A DNA stretch of 22,705 nucleotides from a virus, in the IMG/VR virus record IMGVR_UViG_3300005613_003664, positions 1 through 22,705 of that record; one strand, written 5' to 3'. Every line of letters begins with the position of its first letter. Position 1 is the stretch's first letter. Shown here in pieces: positions 7,119 through 15,203 of the stretch. A model generated the notes under the pieces. It was not told the origin of the DNA. It saw only the letters and a program-made list of their open reading frames with translations, and did no database searches. Made by a program: the position numbers and the translations under genes.

Positions 7119-7912
7119 GTCATGATAAAATAATTGAACAATATGAAAAGGCAATCTCAGAAGCAAGAATGGAAGCAGAACAAAATAAACTTCGAATGAT
7201 CCAGACAGATATGTCCCAACATGAACCCGAACAAGGGATGATTAAGGAGCAGTTGGATGTTAATGAAATACTTGAAAATGTACACCATTTATTACAAGGT
7301 GACATCTTGAAACGTGATATTAAAGATGGTAGAACAAAATGGTTTCCAGCAGATTCAAACGATTTAAGGGTGTTCACCGAGTATGGAATTTCTACGATAA
7401 TGAGTGCAGTCCAGTGGTATGTTAATAAGAACACTTTACTTTCAAATTATGATGATCAACAGATAATGTCAAAGATGGAAGATTTTGCAAATACTTTGAA
7501 CGATTCAATCTTTATGGAGTATGATAAGATTTTCTTATATCCTACACTAGAAGATTGTAAAGATGAGATTGAATCTAGGATTCAGAATAAGATTGATATT
7601 AAACAATTTGCACAAAAGTTATCAGGATTAGATTTTGATGAAGCTAAAACAAGACAGTTAGTCATAAAGGAAATGGAGAATAGGATTGATAATGAACTTA
7701 GAACTATACGAGAACAAAAGATTAAGAATAAATTAAAGAGGTTTGAAAGTATAATTCGGTATGTCCAGGACACTGTTCACAGTGCTTACCAGAGGGCATG
7801 GAAAGGTCAAGAACGTACAACCTTAAGACAACATATCCATATTTCTGAAAATAAAGGAGGTGTACCTGTATTGGGTCAACAACGTAATTCATGGAATCCT
7901 TTCGCAAAGTAA
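7115..7912 (+). CDS. Helical hypothetical protein (265 aa), virion operon
   Basis: It begins at an ATGA overlap with the 726-aa gene. The protein is soluble and highly charged. It has a coiled-coil start (DKIIEQYEKAISEARMEAE) and a long helical region near residues 150-225 (DCKDEIESRIQNK, ENRIDNELRTIREQK). The C-terminal tail is Gly/Gln/Asn-rich (GGVPVLGQQRNSWNPFAK). No domain recognised. Position between two structural-type genes suggests an assembly or internal virion protein. Its last 22 bases overlap the next gene. Confidence 0.65.
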   Translation: MSHDKIIEQYEKAISEARMEAEQNKLRMIQTDMSQHEPEQGMIKEQLDVNEILENVHHLLQGDILKRDIKDGRTKWFPADSNDLRVFTEYGISTIMSAVQWYVNKNTLLSNYDDQQIMSKMEDFANTLNDSIFMEYDKIFLYPTLEDCKDEIESRIQNKIDIKQFAQKLSGLDFDEAKTRQLVIKEMENRIDNELRTIREQKIKNKLKRFESIIRYVQDTVHSAYQRAWKGQERTTLRQHIHISENKGGVPVLGQQRNSWNPFAK

Positions 7913-8742
7913 TATTATTATTCATCATGCTTTTAATGTTTATGACTTTCGTATATTCACAAGATAGTTCGATTGGTATTTATTCCAGACAAGGTGCTGA
8001 TTATCTTGATTCTGGGATTGTGGTGAACAATCTGAATTATCGTGTAATAGAAATTAATAAAGATTTAACTTTATATCTTACACCTTATGAAGTTAGTGGT
8101 AAAACATTAGATAACTCTACAACTGAGTGTAGAGTCGGAATAGTAAATCATCAGGGTAGTAGATTATATCTTGTTCTTCAAGAGAACTTTACTGTCATTG
8201 GAGATGATGATATATTCACAGTGACAATTCCTGGGGAGTTCTTAAACGAGACAGGAGATTACCTTGTAAATATTGATTGTCAAGCAGTAAACAAGGGTGG
8301 GTATTTTAACTGGATTATTACTGTAACTCATACAGGGGAAGAATTAAACCTCCCGATAACTTTTTCTTATTTCTTCTCATGTTTAATGTTATTCTTATTT
8401 TGTTTACCAATACTATATATTACAATCAATCTACCATCGAATGATACTATGAATGAAGATGGAGAGATTATAAGTATAAACCAGTTAAAACATTTAAGAC
8501 CAATATTATATACTTTGATGTGGTGTTTACATCTAGCAATACTTTTTATCATATCTAATTATACTTTAATGTATCTTAATTATAATCTCTTGGGTAATTT
8601 CTTCTTTATGCTTTTCCAAGTAATGTTATGGACTACTATTATCTGTGTGCCGATATATTTCGTTTGGATAATTTATAAGTTATATGTTGACGGAATTAAA
8701 AAACAATTACTTGATAGGGGGGTCGGATATAATACACCATGA
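7891..8742 (+). CDS. Secreted/membrane protein with Ig-like ectodomain and C-terminal membrane helices (283 aa)
   Basis: Residues 1-23 are a signal peptide (RKVILLFIMLLMFMTFVYS). About 24-150 form a beta-rich outer domain with two conserved-looking Cys (TTECRVG and NIDCQAV) and the ending GGYFNWIITVTHTGEEL, typical of an Ig-like fold. Three hydrophobic segments follow near 157-180, 207-228 and 237-262, joined by a charged loop. The start at 7891 is forced by a stop at 7885; a strong AAAGGAGGTG at 7853-7862 is too far (29 bases) to serve it. Probably a surface-exposed virion membrane protein. Confidence 0.7.
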   Translation: MESFRKVILLFIMLLMFMTFVYSQDSSIGIYSRQGADYLDSGIVVNNLNYRVIEINKDLTLYLTPYEVSGKTLDNSTTECRVGIVNHQGSRLYLVLQENFTVIGDDDIFTVTIPGEFLNETGDYLVNIDCQAVNKGGYFNWIITVTHTGEELNLPITFSYFFSCLMLFLFCLPILYITINLPSNDTMNEDGEIISINQLKHLRPILYTLMWCLHLAILFIISNYTLMYLNYNLLGNFFFMLFQVMLWTTIICVPIYFVWIIYKLYVDGIKKQLLDRGVGYNTP

Positions 8743-8948
8743 GTAGTTTAAATAAAAGAAATAAATCATTAAGAGTAGATCCCGATTTTGCGAAGGATCT
8801 AGATGAAGTTATGTCATTCAGAGAATATCAAAGGTTAGATAAGAGAAGAGATTTAAGTCCAAGAGAGATTACAAGGATGATGAGGAACACGAGTGCATAT
8901 AAACAGATGTTATCGGAACTTAAAACAAAGCCCAGGAGGACAGTATGA
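8739..8948 (+). CDS. Small basic helical protein (69 aa)
   Basis: Starts in an ATGA overlap. It is very basic (LNKRNKSLRVDPDFAKDLDEV, YQRLDKRRDLSPREITRMMRN) and fully helical, resembling small viral proteins with an 'LRVDxxFAKxLxE' opening and an arginine-rich 'xREITR' helix, which I have seen but cannot name. A ribbon-helix-helix or nucleic-acid-binding role is possible. Both ends overlap neighbours by ATGA, so expression is tied to the virion genes. Confidence 0.6.
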   Translation: MSSLNKRNKSLRVDPDFAKDLDEVMSFREYQRLDKRRDLSPREITRMMRNTSAYKQMLSELKTKPRRTV

Positions 8949-9481
8949 ATAAGAAAGGTAACCCCATGTTGATAATCTTTTTATTTCTTGGTATGTTTTT
9001 ATTAATGATTCTTGCAGTTTTAATGGTGATTGGGTCATCTGTTGTAAACTGGACACTTGACGAAACAGTGCCAGAGTTAATGAATCTAGGACAAGTGGGA
9101 GATGTTAATATGACGGAAGTTGCCAGTGTAACAATACAACCCCTTAATACTTTCTTACAGCAAATGACCTGGATGACTGGATTAGTTTATGTCTTTGGAT
9201 TAATCTCTTTACTTGGTCTAGCTTTTGTGTACAGGTTTTCGGGTCAAAGATGGTTAATACCTTTCTTCTTTGTTTGTGTTGTCTTAGTGGTTGTTGCTGG
9301 GATATTCATAAGTAATATATATGAAGATTTTTATGATGACCCATCCAACGATTTAAGTTTTAGACTTAAAGAACATATCTTATTATCCAACATGATACTA
9401 TACTCTCCATTAATAATGATGATTATATCATTCATCGCAGGTATTATAATGTTCTCGGGTTCAGGAGGTGATTTTACATGA
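8945..9481 (+). CDS. Four-helix membrane protein (178 aa)
   Basis: AGGAGGAC lies just before the ATG, which overlaps the preceding stop. Hydrophobic helices are at about residues 8-32, 76-95, 103-125 and 150-172. The loop after helix 1 (VNWTLDETVPELMNLGQVGDVNMTE) carries two N-glycosylation sequons, so it probably faces outside. The order 'DETVPEL ... NTFLQQMTWMTG ... SNIYEDFYDD ... LKEHILLS' recalls a membrane-protein family in DPANN-associated viral contigs, from memory rather than from a search. Likely a structural membrane protein. Confidence 0.7.
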   Translation: MNKKGNPMLIIFLFLGMFLLMILAVLMVIGSSVVNWTLDETVPELMNLGQVGDVNMTEVASVTIQPLNTFLQQMTWMTGLVYVFGLISLLGLAFVYRFSGQRWLIPFFFVCVVLVVVAGIFISNIYEDFYDDPSNDLSFRLKEHILLSNMILYSPLIMMIISFIAGIIMFSGSGGDFT

Positions 9482-12400
9482 AAGAAAAACATATAGTCAT
9501 CGGTTTAATGTTATTACTTTTCTTAACAGTATTAATACCAGTAGTTAGCGCCGAGTGGTATAATCCTTTTTCTTGGGGTGTTGATAGTAGTAATGCCATA
9601 AACAAAGTTGGTAAATGGTCTTTGGATTATTCAACGGACAAAAATACTTATGTTCATGTAATGGATAAAAATAAACAAAAAACTACAATATGTTTAATTT
9701 ATACAAATGTTACAAGTAAGAAAGATTTGCCTGACATTAATCTATATTATGGAGATGATAAGGAAGGAAAGAAGAAGAATAAAGATAAACTAAAAGCTAC
9801 AACCATCAAAGAAAAAGATAGTCCCTTCTTCCAAGATATGTACGGTTATTGTTATACTGTTAAAGATAAAGAGAAATATGTTAAGTTTAATGACCATTCA
9901 ACGGTTTTACAATACTTAGAGGATAGTCTAGAGTTGAGGGACGAATACAATAATCTTATAGCAGAAACTTCTTTGATTACTAAGGATTATGTTTACAAGA
10001 ATAATAAACCACATAAAGATGTGGGCATTGGTTCAGATGTTTTATTACATGAATTTAAGATAAATGGTTATGCTAGTTATGATGATTTAGTTAATAATAT
10101 ACATGCTGTTGATATGCGTACTGGTGAAGTTGTTGAGAGAGATTTAAAGTTGTTTAAAAAGATTCAAGTTGAAGAAACTTTTATGGACTTTGAAGTATCG
10201 GAAACGTTAGTTAACGGTACTAACCTTTATACTCAAACGAAGGAAGTCACAAGGTTAAAAGATGATTGGGTTTTATTATCCCCTTTAGATTTAGAGTTTA
10301 GTGAATCATTAGACATAGCAATATTTGGTGAAGTTCAACAAGGAGATTATTATGATGTTGTGTTTAATATCGGAGGTGTGGATGTTGGATATTATTTCGC
10401 TACAATATCCGGAGATTTTTCTTCTAATCTTGAATATTACTACTCCTTAGATGAAAATAGTGGTTCTACTGCCTATGATCAGTTAGGTAATGAAAATCTA
10501 ACTAATACTGGTTCAGTCACAGTGGGTAATTCTGGATTACAAAATAAGTCCTACACATGGGATGATGGTTCACTACAATATCTCGCAGGTTCAGTAACAC
10601 CATTTGAAACTTCTGGGAGTATGACATTAAGTTTATGGTTTAGGTCGAATGATACTAATGGTAATAAAATATTGTATAGTGAAGGATATTCATCAGGTAC
10701 TAACGTCTTTCAGATAACAATTGATAGTCGTTCAACATCTGGAGATGGGTCTATCGAATTTTTTGGGCGTGATAACTCTGCATCCACTTTTATTAGTCAA
10801 CAATTCGGTTCTGGATATGATGACGGAGACTGGCATCATATAGTATTCGTTAACTCAGGTAGTACGAGTTATAAGATTTATATTGATGGGACTAGTGTGC
10901 TAAACGCATCATATTCGCCAGGTTCAGTATCGAATTATAATAATATAAAATTTGGTGCATCCGCTAAGTCTCCAACAGATGACGCGAGGTTTGATGGTCA
11001 AATGGACGAGATAGGATTTTGGTCATCAGTCTTAACTCATGATGATGTGGAGACAATTTATAATGGAGGGTCGGGAATACCTTATGGGGGTGCAGGACCT
11101 TCTCCAGTAGATAACCCACCAACTGTCACTTTATCAAGTCCAGCAAATAATACGGTTTATAATAGTAATAGTCAGTTAGTAAACTTTCAGTGTTACTACG
11201 AGGACGACCAATCAATCACTAACGGTTCATTATATATTGACGGTTCATTAGACCAAACAGATACAACAATAAGTAACGCCTCAACAGTAACATTTCCAAA
11301 GACATTGACTCCTGAAAATTATACATGGTATTGTGATGGATACGATAATTCAAGCCAACGAACAGTTACACAGGCAAGATGGCTAGAAGTGAGAGCAGTA
11401 CCTAACACTCTAGAAGTAACATCATTACTTCCGATTGATGCTTATAATAGTACTTCAAGTTCTGTTAACTTTACATGTAATGCTAGTGATAATTATGGTG
11501 TTGTTAATATTAGTTTAAGTGTTGGTGGTTCGATAGTTGAAACTGTCACTGGTTCTGGTAATACAAACTTATCCTTATCTTCAATAGAAACTGTATCAGA
11601 TGGGAATAATATTAACTGGTATTGTATCGCATACGATAATATGACTATGGTCACCAGTGATACAAAAAAGTTAAGTGTTGACACTTTTAACCCCTTGCTT
11701 GATATAATAATACCATATAGTGCTTATGGTGAACTTGAATCTGGTCAGGAGTTAAATTTAAACTTTACAGTATCAGACAATAATCTTGCGAATTGTACTT
11801 ATGCTTATAACATTACACCAGAACTTGAAGAGAGTGATGGAAGTTATCTTGGTAACTTCTCAGGGTGGTTCTATGTTGCTGATAAGGACACAGCACAACT
11901 TAATTTAAATTTTGTTTACCCAGTTGGAAGCACTTCACAGATAAGGGTATATGATTCTGCTTATAGTACCAGTGGATCTCAACATTCCTTCCAGTCAAAT
12001 TATGCTAATACTAATGAAAGCCTTAGCTTTTTAGATGATAATGGATGGCATTACATAACAGGGTCTTATAACTGTCTTGGAACTTGCCCAAGATATGAGA
12101 AGGTAATAGTCTATGATACAGGTAAGATTACAAATGTTTACAAGGATTATGTTCCAATTGATTGTGAACTTAATACAACTTTCAATTATACCTCTGGTAA
12201 TAATAAAATTGTAGTTACAGCTAATGATACTTTTGGTAATACTGTAATTGATAAAAAAAGTTGGGCTGTTGTTTACTCTGAAAATTCTAGAACGTTCAAC
12301 ACTAGGGTGATAGAATTGACAGATGAAGATTTTAAACTGAACATCACCCTTGATAATGGTTATAGTGTGACCTCCGCAAAGTTATATTATAATGGTACTG

Positions 12401-13755
12401 GTCACACTTCAAGTCTTGGGATAAGTGATGATTATGTTGTACTTTCAAATACATTGACAATATCTGATGTGAACGCTGTTGAAAATGTTTCGTTCTTCTG
12501 GTCAATAATATTGAATGATACATCTGTGATTAATACAACTTTATCTAATCAAACGATAATATCAATCTTAGTAGATAATTGTTCAACTTACACTTTTCCT
12601 TTATACAATCTAACTATGAGGAATGAAGAAAATAAATCTATACTTAATGCAACTGAGTATAAAACATATATAGAGGTTGAAATAGTTTTAAGAGATAGGG
12701 TTTATAATGAACTTGTTGCAAATTATTCGGATTCTTTTAGTGAAATTAATCCGGTGACCATCTGTATTAATGAAGATATTGATGGTAATAGTCTAAGGGC
12801 TGACAGCATTTTCAAGTATAAAGCTGAAAAAATGACAGAAGAATATTTCCATGTCCAGAATTTTACTTTCGATAGTACCAGTATGTACCAGAATATTTCA
12901 TTGTATCCAGTTAATGTAAGTAAAGGTCAGGAGTTTAAAATTACTTACCGTGACAGTTCATATAATAAGGTTCCAGAAGCGATAGTTCATATAGTAAGAC
13001 AATATAATTCTGATGGTACAACAAGGATCGTTGAAGCTCCAAAGATTGGAGCTGATGGTTCAACCATAGCACACCTAGTAATAAACGATGTTGTATATAA
13101 TATCATCTTCTTACTTGATGGTACAGTACTTGCAACGTTTAATAATGTCATTGCTAAATGTCAGAATCCGTCTTTTGAAACATGCGAGATTGATGTTAAT
13201 TCATTTGGGTCGAGCATTGAACCTGAGGATTTTGAGAATATTGGAGATTTTAGTTCAACTTTAACTTATAACCGTGACACTAGAAGAGTAAGTTCAACAT
13301 TCGTTATCCCTTCGGGTATTGCTGACACGATTTCAATGCAAGTTTCATTATATGATGGTCTTGGTAATACTTCTGTTTGTTCAAATACCTTACTTGCGAC
13401 ATCTGGTACACTGTTCTGTGATGTTCCACCTTCTTTTGGTAATAGTACTATAATTGCTAAGCTGTATAAAGGTGTAAGCGAGAAAAGGTCAGGGATTCTT
13501 ACAATGTCACAAGACCCACGTGACATCTATACTGGTAGTTTAATGTTCATAGCAATACTTGTGTTCTTAACATTCATTTCAATGGGCGTGTCAAGTCAAC
13601 CATTATATTCCGGAATATTTGCAGTGATAGGATTTATAATGTTAATAATGATGAACATAGTTTATACTCCTGGTTGGATTGGTGTAGGTGCAACTGTCTT
13701 ATGGTTAATACTTGCAGTGATAATGATAATAGTTAAAGGAGGAAACAGAGGATAA
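9478..13755 (+). CDS. Giant surface protein with LamG and Ig-like domains (1425 aa), putative host-attachment protein
   Basis: Residues 1-25 are a signal peptide ending VVSA. A first region (about 26-310) is beta-rich and unassigned. Residues about 315-535 are a LamG/concanavalin-like domain: it opens NLEYYYSLDENSGSTAYD, has the typical DGDWHHIVFV, and closes FDGQMDEIGFWSSVLTHDD. Two Ig-like domains follow (about 543-640 and 642-738), each with a 'xWYCxxYDN' strand, then more beta domains to about 1330. Three membrane helices anchor the C-terminus (1343-1418). N-glycosylation sequons are abundant. A perfect GGAGGTGAT at 9465-9473 precedes the ATG. PAV1 of Pyrococcus also has large LamG-containing proteins proposed to bind the host. 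It is the longest gene here and the best candidate for the receptor-binding spike. Confidence 0.85.
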   Translation: MKEKHIVIGLMLLLFLTVLIPVVSAEWYNPFSWGVDSSNAINKVGKWSLDYSTDKNTYVHVMDKNKQKTTICLIYTNVTSKKDLPDINLYYGDDKEGKKKNKDKLKATTIKEKDSPFFQDMYGYCYTVKDKEKYVKFNDHSTVLQYLEDSLELRDEYNNLIAETSLITKDYVYKNNKPHKDVGIGSDVLLHEFKINGYASYDDLVNNIHAVDMRTGEVVERDLKLFKKIQVEETFMDFEVSETLVNGTNLYTQTKEVTRLKDDWVLLSPLDLEFSESLDIAIFGEVQQGDYYDVVFNIGGVDVGYYFATISGDFSSNLEYYYSLDENSGSTAYDQLGNENLTNTGSVTVGNSGLQNKSYTWDDGSLQYLAGSVTPFETSGSMTLSLWFRSNDTNGNKILYSEGYSSGTNVFQITIDSRSTSGDGSIEFFGRDNSASTFISQQFGSGYDDGDWHHIVFVNSGSTSYKIYIDGTSVLNASYSPGSVSNYNNIKFGASAKSPTDDARFDGQMDEIGFWSSVLTHDDVETIYNGGSGIPYGGAGPSPVDNPPTVTLSSPANNTVYNSNSQLVNFQCYYEDDQSITNGSLYIDGSLDQTDTTISNASTVTFPKTLTPENYTWYCDGYDNSSQRTVTQARWLEVRAVPNTLEVTSLLPIDAYNSTSSSVNFTCNASDNYGVVNISLSVGGSIVETVTGSGNTNLSLSSIETVSDGNNINWYCIAYDNMTMVTSDTKKLSVDTFNPLLDIIIPYSAYGELESGQELNLNFTVSDNNLANCTYAYNITPELEESDGSYLGNFSGWFYVADKDTAQLNLNFVYPVGSTSQIRVYDSAYSTSGSQHSFQSNYANTNESLSFLDDNGWHYITGSYNCLGTCPRYEKVIVYDTGKITNVYKDYVPIDCELNTTFNYTSGNNKIVVTANDTFGNTVIDKKSWAVVYSENSRTFNTRVIELTDEDFKLNITLDNGYSVTSAKLYYNGTGHTSSLGISDDYVVLSNTLTISDVNAVENVSFFWSIILNDTSVINTTLSNQTIISILVDNCSTYTFPLYNLTMRNEENKSILNATEYKTYIEVEIVLRDRVYNELVANYSDSFSEINPVTICINEDIDGNSLRADSIFKYKAEKMTEEYFHVQNFTFDSTSMYQNISLYPVNVSKGQEFKITYRDSSYNKVPEAIVHIVRQYNSDGTTRIVEAPKIGADGSTIAHLVINDVVYNIIFLLDGTVLATFNNVIAKCQNPSFETCEIDVNSFGSSIEPEDFENIGDFSSTLTYNRDTRRVSSTFVIPSGIADTISMQVSLYDGLGNTSVCSNTLLATSGTLFCDVPPSFGNSTIIAKLYKGVSEKRSGILTMSQDPRDIYTGSLMFIAILVFLTFISMGVSSQPLYSGIFAVIGFIMLIMMNIVYTPGWIGVGATVLWLILAVIMIIVKGGNRG

Positions 13756-14189
13756 TGGGTCAAATTAAGTTTATAACAGGTTTAGTAATGACAGCAGTTT
13801 TCTCAATAATATTAGTATCTATGGCCTTACAGTTTAGTTCAGATAACAATACAGTAGTCAGTTTAAATAATGATTCTGATTATAGTACTATGATTTCCAC
13901 ACTTAAATCTAATCTTAGTAGCTTTCAAGATGATTCAGGTACAAGTTTTGATGATTTAAGTAAAACCTCTGCGGAAAGTGGTAATGAGGTTGCAGAAGGT
14001 GGGGGGCAGTTCAAGGTAGGGGTTACTGGATCGTTTGGTACTGCGAAAACTATAATGTTAAATTCATATCGTAAGATATTTGGTCAAGATAATACTTACT
14101 CTTTTATCTTTAATACAATGTTTGCAGTTTTCATCTGGATCATTGGACTTTATATTTATAAAACATGGTTTGGGAGGAATCCAGATTAA
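13755..14189 (+). CDS. Small virion-operon membrane protein (144 aa)
   Basis: Coupled to the giant protein by TAATG with AAAGGAGGA about ten bases upstream. There is one hydrophobic N-terminal helix (residues 6-27, ITGLVMTAVFSIILVSMAL), a Ser/Asn/Asp-rich outer segment (about 28-88) with sequons, and a C-terminal helix at about 115-134 before a charged tail (KTWFGRNPD). The pattern 'MGQIKFITGL...QFSSDN...' recalls a family next to LamG/Ig genes in DPANN-type viral contigs (from memory). Probably a small spike or anchor partner. Confidence 0.7.
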   Translation: MGQIKFITGLVMTAVFSIILVSMALQFSSDNNTVVSLNNDSDYSTMISTLKSNLSSFQDDSGTSFDDLSKTSAESGNEVAEGGGQFKVGVTGSFGTAKTIMLNSYRKIFGQDNTYSFIFNTMFAVFIWIIGLYIYKTWFGRNPD

Positions 14190-14190
14190 G

Positions 14191-14514
14191 ATGGTAATGT
14201 ATGATGTCCCAAATATGACAGGTGGTGGTGATGAATTGCTTTATGGTATAGCAACAACAATCCCTTTATTTACTCCAATGTTCTTAATGTTCATTTGGTT
14301 TTTTGTAGTAATAACTGGGAGTTCGGCACAAAGTAACAGGGTTGGTTATATTGATTTTCCTTTATGGACAATGATGGGTTCAATGATTACAACCATGATG
14401 TCTTTAATCTTGACTCTAAAAGTTGGAATGATTGATGGTACAACTCTTGCGATTGTGGTTTCTATCACATTACTTAACAGTTTATGGTATTTTATGAGTA
14501 GAGGGAGAAATTAA
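14191..14514 (+). CDS. Multi-pass small membrane protein (107 aa)
   Basis: An upstream open frame reaches 14080, but ATG 14191 is preferred because GGGAGGA at 14172-14178 sits at a suitable distance and the previous gene ends at 14189. The 107 residues form three or four membrane helices (about 20-42, 56-74, 79-97) after a short polar start (MVMYDVPNMTGGGDE). Last gene of the virion operon. Function unknown; holin-like or structural are both possible. Confidence 0.65.
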   Translation: MVMYDVPNMTGGGDELLYGIATTIPLFTPMFLMFIWFFVVITGSSAQSNRVGYIDFPLWTMMGSMITTMMSLILTLKVGMIDGTTLAIVVSITLLNSLWYFMSRGRN

Positions 14515-14584
14515 TCAGTATAATTTTAATATATTGAATAATAATCATTAATTAACTTTAAAAGTCTTCTTAGAATAGCTGTAA

Positions 14585-14605
14585 TGCCCAAATCGGCACT
14601 TTTTT
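14585..14605 (+). terminator. Possible terminator of the virion operon
   Basis: A short TGCC/GGCA hairpin with a 6-base loop is followed after one base by six T (14600-14605), 70 bases beyond the last stop. The stem is short, but an oligo-T run alone can terminate in archaea. Confidence 0.4.
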
Positions 14606-14613
14606 AATATATT

Positions 14614-14787
14614 TTATGTGTAAACGAAGTGATAATTTACTGGCTGAATATCATTTATATTATAAAAATCCTTATTACTTTCTTTAACATAACAAACTCG
14701 GCACAAAAAACAATGTTTATATCTGATAATACCATTAGAATTAAATCTTCTGTGACATTCATCGCATCTGATCTTAACACGTGTCAT
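14614..14787 (-). CDS. Antisense zinc-ribbon/treble-clef protein (57 aa)
   Basis: A minus-strand frame of 57 residues begins MTRVKIRCDECHRRF and continues to RYKHCFLCRVCYVKE. Cys8, Cys11 and His12, then His25, Cys26, Cys29 and Cys32, give two CxxC knuckles suitable for one or two zinc ions. The start codon is 25 bases from the centre of a TATA box (14806-14818), the exact spacing for a leaderless archaeal message. It lies in an otherwise gene-free stretch where the plus strand has only an unconvincing frame. It runs toward the virion operon, so the two units converge. Role probably regulatory; not known. Confidence 0.65.
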   Translation of the reverse strand: MTRVKIRCDECHRRFNSNGIIRYKHCFLCRVCYVKESNKDFYNINDIQPVNYHFVYT

Positions 14788-14805
14788 ATAATTAATAAAA
14801 CAAAC

Positions 14806-14818
14806 TTTTATATATATG
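14806..14818 (-). promoter_or_regulatory. TATA box for the leaderless zinc-protein gene
   Basis: On the minus strand the sequence reads ATATATATAAAAG, centred 25 bases upstream of the ATG at 14787. Such spacing places transcription start at or next to the start codon. Confidence 0.6.
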
Positions 14819-14855
14819 TTTGTATTTGCTATATTAAATTTGGGGTAGTTCGTCT

Positions 14856-14907
14856 TTTTTGAGTGGAATTGTTCAGGGATAAAACCCTGGACTTTTTCAC
14901 TTTAAAA
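14856..14907. other. Long strong hairpin in the intergenic region
   Basis: An 8-bp stem (GTTCAGGG 14871-14878 with CCCTGGAC 14885-14892, one G-T pair) closes the loop ATAAAA. Beyond a TT/TT internal loop another 8 bp pair (14861-14868 with 14895-14902), and after one T-T mismatch four more T-A pairs. In total about 20 pairs in 52 bases. It sits between the leaderless zinc gene and the replication operon. Candidates are a replication-origin cruciform, an operator or a structured RNA. Confidence 0.75.
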
Positions 14908-14919
14908 TAATTACACAAA

Positions 14920-15017
14920 CTATTTAAAGATTAAATCTTATTTATGTTTATTACTCTTCATAGGGAGAAACGAGTGATGAAATCAAGCGTCTTCCTGGGA
15001 AAGAGGTGATGAACAGA
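14920..15017 (+). promoter_or_regulatory. Promoter and leader of the replication operon, with possible 10-codon leader peptide
   Basis: A TATA-like CTATTTAAAG at 14920-14929 predicts a start near 14950. The leader has AGGGAG (14962-14967) placed nine bases before ATG 14977, which opens a ten-residue frame (MKSSVFLGKR). That frame stops at TGA 15007-15009, inside the perfect GAGGTGAT (15003-15010) that serves the next gene. Translation of this peptide could influence initiation downstream. The palindrome AAGATTAAATCTT is at 14927-14939. Confidence 0.45.
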
Positions 15018-15203
15018 ATGGAAAAGAACAAGGTGTATAATATTAAGGTCGAAGTTGCTGGAAAGATCTTATTGTATTCTAAATGTTTTATAACGGAGAT
15101 AACAAATAATTTTATCACGTTTATTGATTCTCACACAAATAAACCTATATCTTATAACATTAACGTTATAGTGTTTTATGAGGAGGTTAAAGATGTCCAG
15201 TAG
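15018..15203 (+). CDS. Small Sm-like beta-barrel protein (61 aa)
   Basis: The frame is open from 15006, but ATG 15018 lies seven bases after a perfect GAGGTGAT and gives MEKNKVYNIKVEVAGK. The rest is alternating hydrophobic (KCFITEITNNFITFIDSHTNKPISYNINVIVFYEEV), as in small beta-barrels of the Sm/SH3 type found beside replication genes in phages. Function unknown. Its end overlaps the helicase start by 11 bases, so the two are probably made together. Confidence 0.6.
   Translation: MEKNKVYNIKVEVAGKILLYSKCFITEITNNFITFIDSHTNKPISYNINVIVFYEEVKDVQ

Noticed and set aside
14629-14862. 77-residue plus-strand frame
   Set aside because: It covers the antisense zinc protein, whose cysteine pattern and TATA spacing are far more convincing; the plus frame is just AT-rich hydrophobic and has no start signal.
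14971-15012. C/D box small RNA (two GTGATGA boxes)
   Set aside because: No CTGA D boxes follow at the needed spacing; the second box is better explained as the ribosome-binding site GAGGTGAT.
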